DNA of 64,000 bases from Cladobotryum mycophilum. Lineage: Eukaryota; Ascomycota; Sordariomycetes; Hypocreales; Hypocreaceae. The translations under genes and the position numbers were made by a program. Location: positions 558,001 to 622,000 of the forward strand of contig CM071590.1 in assembly GCA_036429605.1 (NCBI GenBank), written 5' to 3'. How positions within the stretch are numbered: position 1 is the stretch's first letter; each line of letters begins with the position of its first letter. Shown one piece after another: positions 35,550 to 45,951 of this stretch. The notes beneath the pieces are model-generated. The model ran no database searches, was not told the origin of the DNA, and worked only from the letters and a program-made list of their open reading frames with translations.

Positions 35550-36062
35550 ATGAAGTGCTTTGCCATCTCTATGCTTATTGTGGCTGCCGCTGCCCCTCTA
35601 GCCTTGAAGGTACAGAATACTCTCTAAATCCTAACACCCACTTACTATATAGATGGCTAAGAGCCTTCAGATTGACGCCCAGGGCCCTCCATCTTCGTCG
35701 ATGACGACCATAACATGGCCGGCCTCAGCCGCCACCCGATCCAAGTGGGCCACACTGGGATCAATCATGACGTTTCCAATGCCCATATACCTTGCAAGAT
35801 TGGGTCACACGATGGGAACACCGATTCTCCCACGCGGAAGCCAGATCCAACTTCCCCAACTGGCGTAAATGGCATTGAACTCGGCCATATTCTTCACAAT
35901 GGCGGCCCAGGGCGCATTCTCCCTCGCGGTATTGCGCCCGGTTTCAAGATCCCTCCGACTGGTATCCCGACAGCTTATATTGGAGACATCCAAGTCTGCG
36001 GTGATATTTTGAACCAAAACACAGGCGACTGCAAATACGCTCGTGACGACTCATCCGTTTAG
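35550..36062 (+). CDS. Possible small secreted protein, frame-broken
   Basis: Exon 1 35550-35609 encodes a signal peptide (MKCFAISMLIVAAAAPLALK), intron 35610-35652, exon 2 from 35653. Exon 2 starts MAKSLQIDAQGP; about 10 residues later the better continuation lies one base away (SIFVDDDHNMAGLSRHPIQV, then GHTGINHDVSNAHIPCKIGS), running to the stop at 36060-36062. One added base in the run at about 35677-35690 joins them into about 150 residues. It has an LPRG motif like the repeat protein 1.7 kb upstream and three cysteines in the mature part. A possible diverged relative of that protein; evidence is modest. Confidence 0.4.
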
Positions 36063-36690
36063 ATGGGTGCCTGAGATGTTGACCGCAGCGTCCCACATGC
36101 AGTCATCGATGCTGCTGCTGCTGCTGAGAACGTTTTTCATGACGTATTCAACAACGTCGAGGAATGAGGTAGTCAATTAGGGCAATAAGTGCCGTATTCT
36201 ATGTGGTATACAACTACTTGTAATCTCACACTTGTGTATTAGATCTGTCGTGGTAAGGAAGTCATCTCTGTACGCCAAGAAGCAAGCCTGTGCCTGTACT
36301 ATAAACAAAATGGCCTTTGCCAAATACAGACACGTTCACTAATCCTTCATATACCCTTGCCTGAAAGGTAAAATACCATGCCGTGCTCATCCTGGCGAAG
36401 GATTCTGGTCAGAATGATGGGCATGGGTTGCAGATTTGGATCGGCATGTCTTATGGAGACTGAAGATCATTGGGTATAACGTGATAGTCAGCGGACCGAT
36501 AGCAGCACATCACCCTTGTTTGCTGCAGATGAATCATATTGATGTGTCTTTGAAGAATTTTTGCATGGTTCAAGGATCCATCGCTTGGCAGATTATAAAT
36601 GCGCGCCGTATCTTGACAGCATACCATTGTATAATGCGATCTGCAACAACATCCTCTGTCATCTCATCACACACCCTTGTCCACCTCACT
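36063..36690. other. Intergenic, possible decayed repeat unit at 36079-36168
   Basis: Right after the preceding stop, the stretch 36079-36168 reads VDRSVPHAVIDAAAAAENVF then HDVFNNVEE and a stop. It echoes the VNxPxNAAAAxPVVV / VKDVLND pattern of the repeat protein at 32384. The rest shows nothing recognisable. Confidence 0.3.
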
Positions 36691-37211
36691 TCAGGCCTTC
36701 TGACCCTCTTCCACTGCCACTGCCTGCACTTTTGTCGCCCTCCTCACAAACTTTGTATGCTGCCCCAGCGTAACCATCGTCCTCTCCCCGTCATCTTCCA
36801 CCTTTGCAATCCTAATCGACACAAACGCCATGCTCCCCCAACCTTCTCCGCCGTCGCCACAATATCTAGCGTATCGCCCGCACCCGCCTTACTGCTTAGG
36901 TAGCTAATATGCATATCCACGCTCGCGCCAGTCTCCTCCCGCAGGTCCCACGAGACGATGGCCAGGCCCGTCACGAAGTCGATGATGGCGGCTGATACGG
37001 CGCCGTGGAGGCCGCCTTTGCTGTTGACGTGCGTGGGGGTGAGAACCAGCTGCGTTGTGACTGTGCCGGGTGTGACGTTTGTGAGTTGCGTGCCCGTCAT
37101 GAAGATGTTGTAGATGGCACTTCTTTGGAGGAGTTTGTCTAGATAGGCTTGGACGTGCGCCGTCCTCTTTGCGGCGACATCTGAACTTTCAGATTCTTCT
37201 TGAGGCGACAT
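36691..37211 (-). CDS. Thioesterase-superfamily (hot-dog fold) protein
   Basis: The ATG at 37211 (MSPQEESESSDV) is the sensible start. The PaaI/ACOT13-like layout is visible: an N-terminal helix with LLQRSAIYNIF, a strand with TTQLVLTPTHVNSKGGLHGA (usual HGG region), the helix VSAAIIDFVTGLAI, then VDMHISYLSSKAGAGDTLDI. The predicted role is hydrolysis of an acyl-CoA thioester. One base is missing in C5 at 36835-36839. Restoring it gives VGGSMAFVSIRIAKVEDDGE, the expected last strand, and a stop at 36691, for 173 residues. Its 5' end is separated from the convergent-side CFEM gene by an AT-rich spacer. Confidence 0.78.
36835..36839 (-). other. Single-base deficit in the thioesterase last strand
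   Basis: G5 on the coding strand. Six G give GGSMAFVSIRI, a standard hot-dog final strand. As written the frame becomes Arg/Trp-rich. Confidence 0.8.
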
Positions 37212-37648
37212 TTTCTCTAGCAACTTTGAAATGAACAAGATGAAAGGGACCTCTTGTGATGGTGCTGTTGTTTGTCTCTTCAATTGAGTTATGTGGTGAG
37301 ATGAGATGAGAATGTTGAGATCAGTCACGGATCCACAATCCTTTGGTGGGGTTTCGTCGCCGATTTCGCGCGGATGTTTCCTTGTGTCGATTCTGTGACG
37401 GATTCAGGAGCTCAACACTCGACATGCCATTTTGCACATACTATTTGGCATGTTCGTGATAGGGAAAGTACTTCTGATTGCCTATAAGAATTTAAATATA
37501 TACAAATCAATACTTTTCATTGATGCTACTATCCATCAACAACAACCCCAAGCCATAGCAAAGGAGTGACTTATTCCGTAAATCAACAAATCGGTACTAA
37601 AACACCATTGGTATCAAATTCCAAGCTCAATCTTTTCTGTTACCGCAT
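37212..37648. other. Intergenic, thioesterase promoter and CFEM 3' region
   Basis: 437 bases, AT-rich. No gene or repeat recognised. Confidence 0.4.
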
Positions 37649-39556
37649 TTACAGAGCCACAGCAACCATCAAGACGCCGATGAAGAGGCCAGCAGCGATG
37701 CTAATCTCTAATCGAGAGCCAGCATTGCCGCCCACAACAGGTGGGGACGTGGGCTCGCCTCCGCTGCCTCCATTGCCACCAGATGGCTGTCCACCGTTTC
37801 CTCCAGAGGGCTGACCTCCATTACCACCCGTTGGCTGACCTCCATTCCCGCCAGTTGGGCTTCCACCATTGCCTCCTGTTGGAGCACTGCCACCGCACTT
37901 ACCTCCCGGTGCGGATACGCAGGCACATACAGAGCTGGCTCCTGCAATCACAGCCGCAACAGATGCCGGGGGGCAAGCAGTTGCAACGCAAGGGACGAGC
38001 AGCTGAGTCAGACTGGCCTGGGCGGTTGGCTGACACTGGCAAGCATAGTCGTGTACGTCGCAAGGCAGCTTGGGGGCAGCGCTGGTGAAGCAAGGTTGAG
38101 CGCACTTGGGAACGGCCGAGGAGGCTACGGCATCGCAGTCGTTGGTTGCGGCAGCACAGGTGGAGACCCCACCGCTTGCACCGGTAGTGGGGCTTCCACC
38201 TCCGGAGCTGCTTCCGGGACCACCGCCGGTCTTGGTGGGACTTCCCGAGTCGGTGCTACCGGGGTGAGATGAGCCAGGGCCGGACGAGCCTCCGCTGGTA
38301 TGTGTGGTCACCAGAGTTGTCTTTGTATCTGTGCCTGTGGTCGTAGCAGGGACAGATGTGCATGGGGTGGTAGGATGGGCAGTGACACACCCGCAGAGAG
38401 CCGAGATGGAAGGCAAAACTTGAAGAGCCGTATCAATACCGCAGGCACTAATAACGCAGTTGACAGCTGCTCCCTGAATGACATCTTGTTTGGAGCATTG
38501 GCATTGGAGGTCAGCCGTGGCACATGATGCCTGGGTGACTGCCGCTGAGAAAATACAGGACGTAGCACACTTGGGGACGGCGTCTGCGTCTGACTGGCAG
38601 GGAGAGGAACCGCAGCCAGGAGCCGCTGTTGTGACTGAAGATGGATGGGGGTGTGTAGATGATGGTGGTGCTGTTGTGGTGGGTACAGATGTATTTTGTA
38701 CTGTTGAAGTAGGACGTGAGGTGTCCGCTGACTTCGATGTAGGTGTTGTCTCTGAAGTAGGTGTAGTATGTGAGGTGGGCGTAGTATGTGAGGTAGGTGT
38801 CGTTTGTGATGTAGGCGTGGTCTCAGAGGTATGCACCGTCGTCGTAGTTACTACGACTGAAGTGCAGGGAGTTGACGGATGGGCAGTAACACAAACGCAC
38901 ATGGCGCTGACCGAGTTGAGGACGTCTATTGCACCGCCGAAGCCACAGGCACCAATGACACAATTTGCTGCAGCACCTTGGATGACATCTTGCTTGGAGC
39001 ATTGACATTGGTAGTCGGCCGTACCGCAGGATGCCTGGGTTACTGCTGCGGAGAGGATGCACGAGGTGGCACACTTTGGCACGGCATCTGCGCTGGATTG
39101 ACAAGGCGAGCTTGAATCACAGCCGGGAGCTGCCGTGGTGGTAGGATGTGTATCAGCCGACAGCAGAGGCGGTGCCGTAATTTCAGGTGCCCTATTCTCA
39201 ACTGCACGCACGACAGGAGTCGCTCGTGCCTGAACTCCTGCGCAAGGGGGAGTCGGGTGAGCAGTAACGCAAGCACACAAAGAGCTGACTGAAGCTAGAA
39301 CGTTCAATGCGGTACCAAGGCCACAGCCGCCAATGACACAACCCGCAGCAGCGTTTTGAATGACAGCCTGCTTTGAGCACTGGCACTGGTAGTCGGAGGT
39401 AACGCAACTAGCCTGCGTCACTGCTGCAGACAAGATGCACGATGTGGCACATTTGGGCACAGCATCGGCACTGGACTGGCATGGAGACGGCGGGCAGGCT
39501 CCAGAAACGATGCGTGCAAGAGCCAAGAGGCTCACGGCACTAGATGCGTGTCTCAT
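37649..39556 (-). CDS. GPI-anchored protein with four CFEM domains
   Basis: The ATG at 39556 gives a signal peptide (MRHASSAVSLLALARIVSG) and 635 residues with no introns. Four eight-cysteine CFEM-type modules: about 21-105, 143-235, 325-415 and 480-570. The first three are very alike (SPCQSSADAVPKCATSC, YQCQCSKQ, VTAHP); the fourth is diverged (CDAVASSAVPKC, HDYACQC). An Asp three residues before the CxC pair, the axial heme ligand in characterised CFEM proteins, is present in all four. Linkers are Thr/Ser-rich, one with repeated TTPTSH units. The tail has four GGNGGQPSG-like repeats and a hydrophobic end (IAAGLFIGVLMVAVAL) for GPI attachment. Likely a cell-wall or membrane protein in heme or iron capture or surface interaction. 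Confidence 0.9.
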   Translation of the reverse strand: MRHASSAVSLLALARIVSGACPPSPCQSSADAVPKCATSCILSAAVTQASCVTSDYQCQCSKQAVIQNAAAGCVIGGCGLGTALNVLASVSSLCACVTAHPTPPCAGVQARATPVVRAVENRAPEITAPPLLSADTHPTTTAAPGCDSSSPCQSSADAVPKCATSCILSAAVTQASCGTADYQCQCSKQDVIQGAAANCVIGACGFGGAIDVLNSVSAMCVCVTAHPSTPCTSVVVTTTTVHTSETTPTSQTTPTSHTTPTSHTTPTSETTPTSKSADTSRPTSTVQNTSVPTTTAPPSSTHPHPSSVTTAAPGCGSSPCQSDADAVPKCATSCIFSAAVTQASCATADLQCQCSKQDVIQGAAVNCVISACGIDTALQVLPSISALCGCVTAHPTTPCTSVPATTTGTDTKTTLVTTHTSGGSSGPGSSHPGSTDSGSPTKTGGGPGSSSGGGSPTTGASGGVSTCAAATNDCDAVASSAVPKCAQPCFTSAAPKLPCDVHDYACQCQPTAQASLTQLLVPCVATACPPASVAAVIAGASSVCACVSAPGGKCGGSAPTGGNGGSPTGGNGGQPTGGNGGQPSGGNGGQPSGGNGGSGGEPTSPPVVGGNAGSRLEISIAAGLFIGVLMVAVAL

Positions 39557-41628
39557 AGTAGACAGGTAATGGAGGGTTCTACTGAAAGATTGAGTAGGCT
39601 GTAACAGAGTTTCGAGCAAGCGAGTGAGCTCGACGAGACCAAGTTTCCAAGAACACGCTCCCGGGTGTCAGGGAACCGTCCTAGATATAGCCAAAGCCTG
39701 GATCTCAGGACTGGGACATTCAATATCCATGTCTACTCATCTGCTGTTTATCCATAAGACGACCCCGCCTCTAAAGCTCTGTCCTATGCATCGAGTCAAG
39801 GGCACCGAGTAGTCTGCCTGAACCAACCCAATGGAAACTCGGACAAGCTTCAAGGGTGGTATTAAATCCTCGTATTGAAGTGAGGGCTGCGGTTGGTTCC
39901 TCTGCACGACAACTAGATTATGGATGGACTGTTTCCCTTGCGATTGGCCGACTGGGACGGCGATGGTCCGAATTGAGAACAATCACGGTTGGTGGGATGG
40001 GGTCTGGACAATGGGGAATCCCTGTCGCCCACACTTTTGGCCATGCATATCTGCACTTCTCCTCTCATGCTTAAAAGAATCCCCTAGACTCAGGTCCTTT
40101 GTCGTGAAGGGCTTTGGTGGAGTGGATCCAAGGCTAAGCGATGGTCCGATGAAAAGCAGGCTGTCATAATGTCTGTTTTCTGTCGTGGGCTGTGTTGACA
40201 TAGCATAGTGTTCCAAGGTAGTTCGCTTTTTATTAGAGACAGATCAAGCCGGATCGGTGTGCCAGGCTTGAGGCGGCCGGTTCTGTGCCATTGCCAAGTC
40301 GGTATCATCGCATGGGCGGCAGTTGTAGCTTGTCACGAGAGTTGTTTGATGCAATTCCCATTGGATGGCTTTGAACCATTGGGCGTCCCTATACATGGAA
40401 TGGAAGAGATGCACTACTGGATCATACCCTAGCTGTCCCTAATCGGGGTCTCTTGGTCATTGGAGCTCAGTTCATTTGAGCAGAACATCAATGCCCTGCC
40501 AACATGCCCAGCCATCGACTGGTATGGGGCATCAATAAAGCCCTTGCTCACAGTATCCACCAACAGCGGCTGGGGCCGAACTCATGCGAGCTATGATTGC
40601 TCAAAGCGTTCATCGAAGTAAGCAGAGCAAACGGGTGCAAGGATCCCCACGGTTTGCATGACAGATGGAAATCAGATGCCAAAACACCTGGCTTGACTGA
40701 TGATGCCTGGGCCGAGGCCGAAACAAATTTATGGTCAGGATCTTTCCAGGAACAGACAAATTATTAGATCGCGTTCAAGGGTGTACCAACAGCCAAAGGG
40801 ATCAAAAGGCCAAGGAAACCTCAACAAAGTTCTCAAGCCACCTCCTCCACTACACGTGGTCCGGGGAAGCGGCTATTGCTAGGGGGTCCTAGGTGCACAC
40901 TTGGACCATCAAGGAATGGTCGAGCCTTGGGGGTTGCAGCTCGATGAAGGGCCTCTCTTTGATGAAGCGGTCGTGATTGATGTTGGTTGGAGGAGCATGG
41001 TCCAACGCGGGGGAGGTGGGGTAACATTGCAGGCATTCGCCCAGTCTGGATTCAGCCAGAAGCTTGAAAGCAACCCAACAGCGACCCTCATATGCGAACC
41101 GAAATGAGGGGAAGAGGGTCGATTTGCAGGTAATAAGTGGTGGGTAAAGCATACCTTTCAGACACTTTACTAACTAGCTATTACAATGACTAGATACAAT
41201 TCATGTATCCACTATCAGGTTCTTTTGCTATTTTGACTGCCTGATAATGTATGAGAGACTTTGCTTTTGATATTCATATAATTATGGAGAGGCAAATCTG
41301 ACTGTTTTCGAATAATCAGAAACGAAGAGATGGTACCCTATATATAGTATTGTGCTTGGAAAATAAAAAAGATTAGAGGCCATTCGACGAGGAATCTCTC
41401 TGCAGTCCCGTCCCACTTTTTTACTTTTTACTGGATAGTGCAGTCAAGAATAGCGTACATTCGCACGCCAACATCTGAATCAACCCCTTAATTAGACCGG
41501 AATATCAGGGAGGGGGAAAGAAAACGAAAACAGCAAACTTCATCTAGAGATCAGATGCGGAATATTTGTACAGGCCATTCAATCCAAATACAGTCCAACG
41601 CCGAGATAGCCCATACAAACAACCCAAC
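39557..41628. other. 2.1 kb gene-poor stretch
   Basis: The left part is the CFEM leader and promoter, the right part the ankyrin gene promoter. Short openings between show no domain. No RNA gene seen. Confidence 0.45.
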
Positions 41629-42840
41629 ATGCTTCCCCCCACAGGCCTCTCGCTCGATCTCCTTTTGCAGATCGCTCAATATCTCTCTCCGCAAGACGGG
41701 TACGCGCTTTTACGCGCGTGTCCTATGCTTGCCAAACAATTTACGTTTCGGCAATTGCGTGGCATAGATTCAGAGGACAATACGCTTCTGCATCTCATCG
41801 CCCAAAATGGGGAACTTCAGCTGTTGAGGTCAATTATTCACACAAATGATTCTACCACTGTGCTCAAGAAGGGGATACCCTTCAATGCACAGAATGATTT
41901 TGATTGCACACCGCTTCATCTGGCCGTGGAGGAGCAATACGAGGAAGTTGTAAAGCTTCTAATCAGCCAACCCAACGTTGACGTCAATTTGAGAGACCTT
42001 GATCATTACTTGCCCGTGTCTAGAGCCGTAAAGCTTGGGAATGCACGGATGGTGCAAATGTTTTTGGACCTACGAGATGATATCATACTCGATAGGCAGC
42101 CTCGAGGCCTTCCGCAAGCAGATTATACACCGATACTCACCATGGCCGCGCAGGAAGGACACGAAGACGTTGTCAGATTGCTGCTCCAGAGGGATGACTT
42201 GAAGGATGATCCCCCAGATCGGACAGACCAAACCGCTTTGTCGGCGGCAGTAGCAGGGGAATGCAAATCCACTGTCGAACTGTTACTCCATCGCGAGGAT
42301 GCCGATTACGACCCGGGGTCCATTCGCTATTCCTTGTGCGTGACGGTTGTAAACGGGGATATAGAGATCATGCGAATACTCCTAAACCGACACGAAGAAG
42401 TCCTCAATCTGGGCGGCGTCTTGGGTATGACTGTGTTGTACGAGGCAATATACTACGGCTGGAAAGAGGCGGCGGAATATCTGCTCGGGCTGGAAAACAT
42501 TCGGGCAGATATACCCTCGGAGCATAACTGGACGCCTCTCCACCAGGCCGCGTTCTCCGGGCTGCTTCCAGTGGTACGGATGCTTCTTAAGCGAACTAGC
42601 GTGGACGTGGATGTAAATGCAACGACTGATGAAGGCGCTACAGCATTGATGCTGGCGGCGGAGGCGGGAAACGAAGAAATTGTAGATGCACTACTTGCGC
42701 AGGAGAACATTGATCTTGATACCGTAGACTGCCATGGGAAAACCGCTCTATCATTGGCAGCCGCAAACAATAACATGAGCATACACCGACTCCTCCTCGC
42801 GAAGGGAGCAGATCCCACTGTAGCGGATGATGAAGGCTAG
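41629..42840 (+). CDS. Ankyrin-repeat protein with F-box-like N-terminus, stops inside a repeat
   Basis: ATG at 41629, no introns, 403 residues. Residues 5-45 (LSLDLLLQIAQYLSPQDGYALLRACPML) look like a short F-box. Ankyrin repeats then run to the end: DNTLLHLIAQNGELQLLRSI, CTPLHLAVEEQYEEVVKLL, YTPILTMAAQEGHEDVVRLL, QTALSAAVAGECKSTVELL, WTPLHQAAFSGLLPVVRMLL, ATALMLAAEAGNEEIVDALL, KTALSLAAANNNMSIHRLLL. The stop TAG (42838-42840) falls right after GADPTVADDEG, exactly where a new repeat should start, and the next codons read APLHEGS. This suggests a premature stop in a formerly longer protein. Such proteins mediate protein binding and may recruit targets to an SCF ubiquitin ligase. Confidence 0.72.
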   Translation: MLPPTGLSLDLLLQIAQYLSPQDGYALLRACPMLAKQFTFRQLRGIDSEDNTLLHLIAQNGELQLLRSIIHTNDSTTVLKKGIPFNAQNDFDCTPLHLAVEEQYEEVVKLLISQPNVDVNLRDLDHYLPVSRAVKLGNARMVQMFLDLRDDIILDRQPRGLPQADYTPILTMAAQEGHEDVVRLLLQRDDLKDDPPDRTDQTALSAAVAGECKSTVELLLHREDADYDPGSIRYSLCVTVVNGDIEIMRILLNRHEEVLNLGGVLGMTVLYEAIYYGWKEAAEYLLGLENIRADIPSEHNWTPLHQAAFSGLLPVVRMLLKRTSVDVDVNATTDEGATALMLAAEAGNEEIVDALLAQENIDLDTVDCHGKTALSLAAANNNMSIHRLLLAKGADPTVADDEG

Positions 42841-43979
42841 GCTCCTTTGCACGAGGGTTCGATATGAACAAAGAGTCAGGGTTGTAGAGGGGGTTATCAG
42901 ACTATTTCTCACGCAAACCGGCGAGCAACGTGTTGAAAGGCCTACGAGAAGGATTTGAGTTGGGCCCGGTATGGCGGTATCTATGTTCAGCCAGGAAAGG
43001 ATGATTAAGCCTTTCTAAGAATGGGGTTAATTATTGAGGGGAATACTCCGCCGATTCTAGTGACGAAGAAGAGGAGAACAGTGAGAAGATGGGTATAGAT
43101 GCAGAGACTCCTTCGCCAGAGCACAATTTCAGTGAGAAGGGAGACGTTGCAACTGCCACTATCATATGGCGGCATTCAATTCCACAGCACAGGCACAGCT
43201 TATCAATTTGAACATTAGTAGGCATACATAACAGGTCTACATTGAGACGCCAAGCATTCCCTTGCCTATAGGTACTATATGCATCTTTAAGCATTGATGA
43301 TAGGGTGAATCAGTGTCCATGTACTTGTACAAACCGGGCTGACAAAGTCCCGAGAAATGGCACTGCTTATGGCACAATCCAACCATGGGTGCGATATCCC
43401 ACCACTCACGCTTCACATATTTGTCGTCTCCCCCTCATTTCAGTTCGAATAGCCCACTTAGTCCACTTCATTGCTACGCAGCGGCAGCAATCTGGTTGCA
43501 AAGGCAAGGTTGGAGAAGGACCTCGACCCATGAATCAATAAAGTATCCTGGCTGATGGTGTAATTACTGCATGACTAGCAGATGTTATAGGCAACGTTCC
43601 ATTATCGCATCCACGTCATATGCAACTTTCGAGTATTTACACGGCATTTCTTGATCATTCAATATGCAAGGTCACGTAACAAAGCTTGACGATTATGAGC
43701 TTCCACGACAAGCGAGGGAAGATGGTCTTCTTACAAGTAAACGTTTCCTACCAAAGCTAACCTCAAAATCTGCACTCCACAGTGGCAACCGGCTATCTCA
43801 CCTTTGGAAGTTGCCCTGTCGATCTCTCGCTCTCCACGATAACTTGCCCCGACAGCTGCCTCGTCTTTACGGGAGACGCCGCTCTATTATTTGCTATACA
43901 GGGCAAAAATAGCGTGCTCTCCTTGAGAACGTTGCATATGTTGAGAGGGGAGATGGCGCAAAAAAAGAAACAAAAAATC
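42841..43979. other. Intergenic, ankyrin gene 3' relic and spacer
   Basis: The first 25 bases continue the ankyrin frame (APLHEGSI then stop). Beyond that I see no gene up to the tRNA. Confidence 0.45.
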
Positions 43980-44050
43980 TCTCCCGCCGGGAATTGAACC
44001 CGGGTCCCAAGCGTGACAAGCTTGTATACTGACCACTATACTACGGAAGA
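43980..44050 (-). tRNA. tRNA-Asp (anticodon GUC)
   Basis: 71 nt, no intron. On the minus strand the 7-bp acceptor stem pairs TCTTCCG with CGGGAGA (one G-T). A D arm with AGTGGTCA follows, then the anticodon stem CAAGC/GCTTG around loop TTGTCAC (GTC at the anticodon), a four-base variable loop, and T arm CCGGG-TTCAATT-CCCGG. Internal A and B boxes are normal. It is a functional-looking cytosolic tRNA gene flanked by AT-rich spacer. Confidence 0.93.
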
Positions 44051-44610
44051 TGAATGGCTTTGTGAAGCCATTGTAGCGTGGTTGCTGACGGCAAACTCCG
44101 AAAATAGTATTATATACCTGAGTGAGCACTGGTTCGCAGACGCTACTCCTTCTTACACCACTCTCTCACCAAGGGATATGATAAAATCAGATGATACTAT
44201 TCAGTCTTCTATAAATGCCAAAATAGCAGAGACTATTAAATAGATATTAACTTATGAAATCATAAATCGGGAGCACGGTTATTCATTATTCTCCACATTA
44301 CATCCCATGACTTACTGCTACTCGGTAAGTAAGTCTGTTAACAGTGGACTATTCCGCTCCAAGCATGCATGCTACCCTACAACACAATCGAATCGCTCAA
44401 TTGAAAGCGAGTAACTGATTTGCCCGTGATTGGGTACGATTGGAATCGTAAAATTAATATATGAGTAAATGAATCGAGTACTAAAAGTTTCCCCGCATGG
44501 CGTCATCAATCGTCTGTATCACCAGCTGACGTCAATGAGATTCGGCCCCCAAAATGCTGCCTCACTCTTTCTTCCGCATTGCCCTCTGTACAGTCACATT
44601 TTGCTTCACA
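44051..44610. other. Intergenic, tRNA upstream and glyoxalase promoter
   Basis: 560 AT-rich bases with no further RNA gene or frame. An ATG at 44554 is in frame with the downstream gene and would add 19 hydrophobic residues; I prefer 44611. Confidence 0.4.
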
Positions 44611-45414
44611 ATGGCTACACAATCTGCCCCTCAGCCGACGTTGGACCACATTGTCATTCTCGTCTTTCACTCCACGCTGCTTGTGTTACCAGAGCGATTA
44701 AAAGATCACTTCGTTGTCAGCCCCGGTGGTGAGCATGCCGACGGTTTGACGTCCAACAAGTTAATCCTATTCCAAGACGGCGTCTACATTGAGCTCATAG
44801 CCTTTTACGACGACGCAGACCCAGAGGCTCGAAAGAAGCATCGCTTGGGAAATTTAAAGGAAAACACAATTATTGATTGGGCATATACTCTGCCCCATGA
44901 GGAAGATTTCGCGGCTGTTCAACAAAGAGTTCGTGATGCCAGCACTGGGATAACGTATGATGATCCCGTACCAGGCGGCCGAACCAAGCCTGACGGGACC
45001 GTCTTGAAATGGTCCATTGGCGCTGCGAGAGATGCAAATGGACAAGGAATCCGACCTGGCAGCCTGCCTTTCTGGTGTCTTGATCGAACACCCAGAAATT
45101 TACGGGTGCCTTATGAGAACAACACAGAGCAGACTCAACACCCTTGCGGTGCTCGTGGGGTGTCTAGACTACGGCTATCCGAGAGGAAAGAAGAGGTGAA
45201 TGATGTTAGCAAAGTATACGGCGCAATTCACCAGGTGAACGACCCGGATGATGCCTGGAACTTTCATGTGCCCTCGAATTCTACGGGAGCAAGGCACACC
45301 ATCTCTGTGTCTGGAGAGGATGAATCCGGAGTCAAGCTCGCGCTGTTGGGCAGTGAAGGGAGCCCATCGTTTATCGAAATTCTTCCAGGTTTGGTAGTCA
45401 AGATTGAAAGCTAG
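44611..45414 (+). CDS. Glyoxalase-like domain protein
   Basis: No introns, 267 residues from the ATG at 44611. It begins with the metal-side strand LDHIVILV, then HFVVSPGGEHADGLTSNKLI and DGVYIELIAFYD, the N-terminal half of the fungal glyoxalase_3-type fold. A central segment (GGRTKPDGTVLKWSIG, then PFWCLDRTPR) and a C-terminal repeat of the fold (ARHTISVSGEDESGVKLALL, FIEILPGLVVKI) follow. In this family an N-terminal His and a later Glu can bind a metal: His13 and the Glu of YIELIAF fit. Substrate unknown. An upstream in-frame ATG at 44554 would add a weak signal-like stretch; I consider it leader. Confidence 0.8.
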   Translation: MATQSAPQPTLDHIVILVFHSTLLVLPERLKDHFVVSPGGEHADGLTSNKLILFQDGVYIELIAFYDDADPEARKKHRLGNLKENTIIDWAYTLPHEEDFAAVQQRVRDASTGITYDDPVPGGRTKPDGTVLKWSIGAARDANGQGIRPGSLPFWCLDRTPRNLRVPYENNTEQTQHPCGARGVSRLRLSERKEEVNDVSKVYGAIHQVNDPDDAWNFHVPSNSTGARHTISVSGEDESGVKLALLGSEGSPSFIEILPGLVVKIES

Positions 45415-45951
45415 ATCTTGCACCATACCTCCGCATCCAAGTTGGGAAGCGCTGTAGTCAGTTGGCCCATTGCAGGACGACCATTTGGCTCCCTCGGTTA
45501 AGCTGTTGCAACGGTGGTAGTTGTAGTTGGTGGAGGTCGATGTCAATGGGCATTAGTCTGCCGCATTTTATAGGAATTTTCTACTGCTGCTTCTTCTTCT
45601 TTTTTCTTTGCTTTCAAATTATTGCGTTGGTCTGTTGGTGCGCATGGATGTTTTTGATATTGTGGGTGGTGTTGCTTTTGCTTGCGACAATGGACGCCAA
45701 GAATTGAATGCGCTACAAAGTTGATGCCTTGCGCCGTGAGGCACCAAAGAGCTACCCGTTAGGTTATTTACCTTTCGGAGCTCCAGTGGTCTAGATTAGA
45801 TGCGACTAAGCTTCATCTTGATTTACTACATCATCACTCGCCAACATTCATCGCTACAATTCAACATTTTTCTCATTGATCGGTTCCAATCTCTGATATT
45901 CGACAAATAATAATTTGATCTTGAAAACAACCCCTCAAAATCGAATTCAAT
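45415..45951. promoter_or_regulatory. Intergenic, BTB gene promoter
   Basis: 537 bases between tandem + strand genes. It has a TTC/CTT-rich patch near 45585-45615 and nothing else recognised. Confidence 0.4.
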
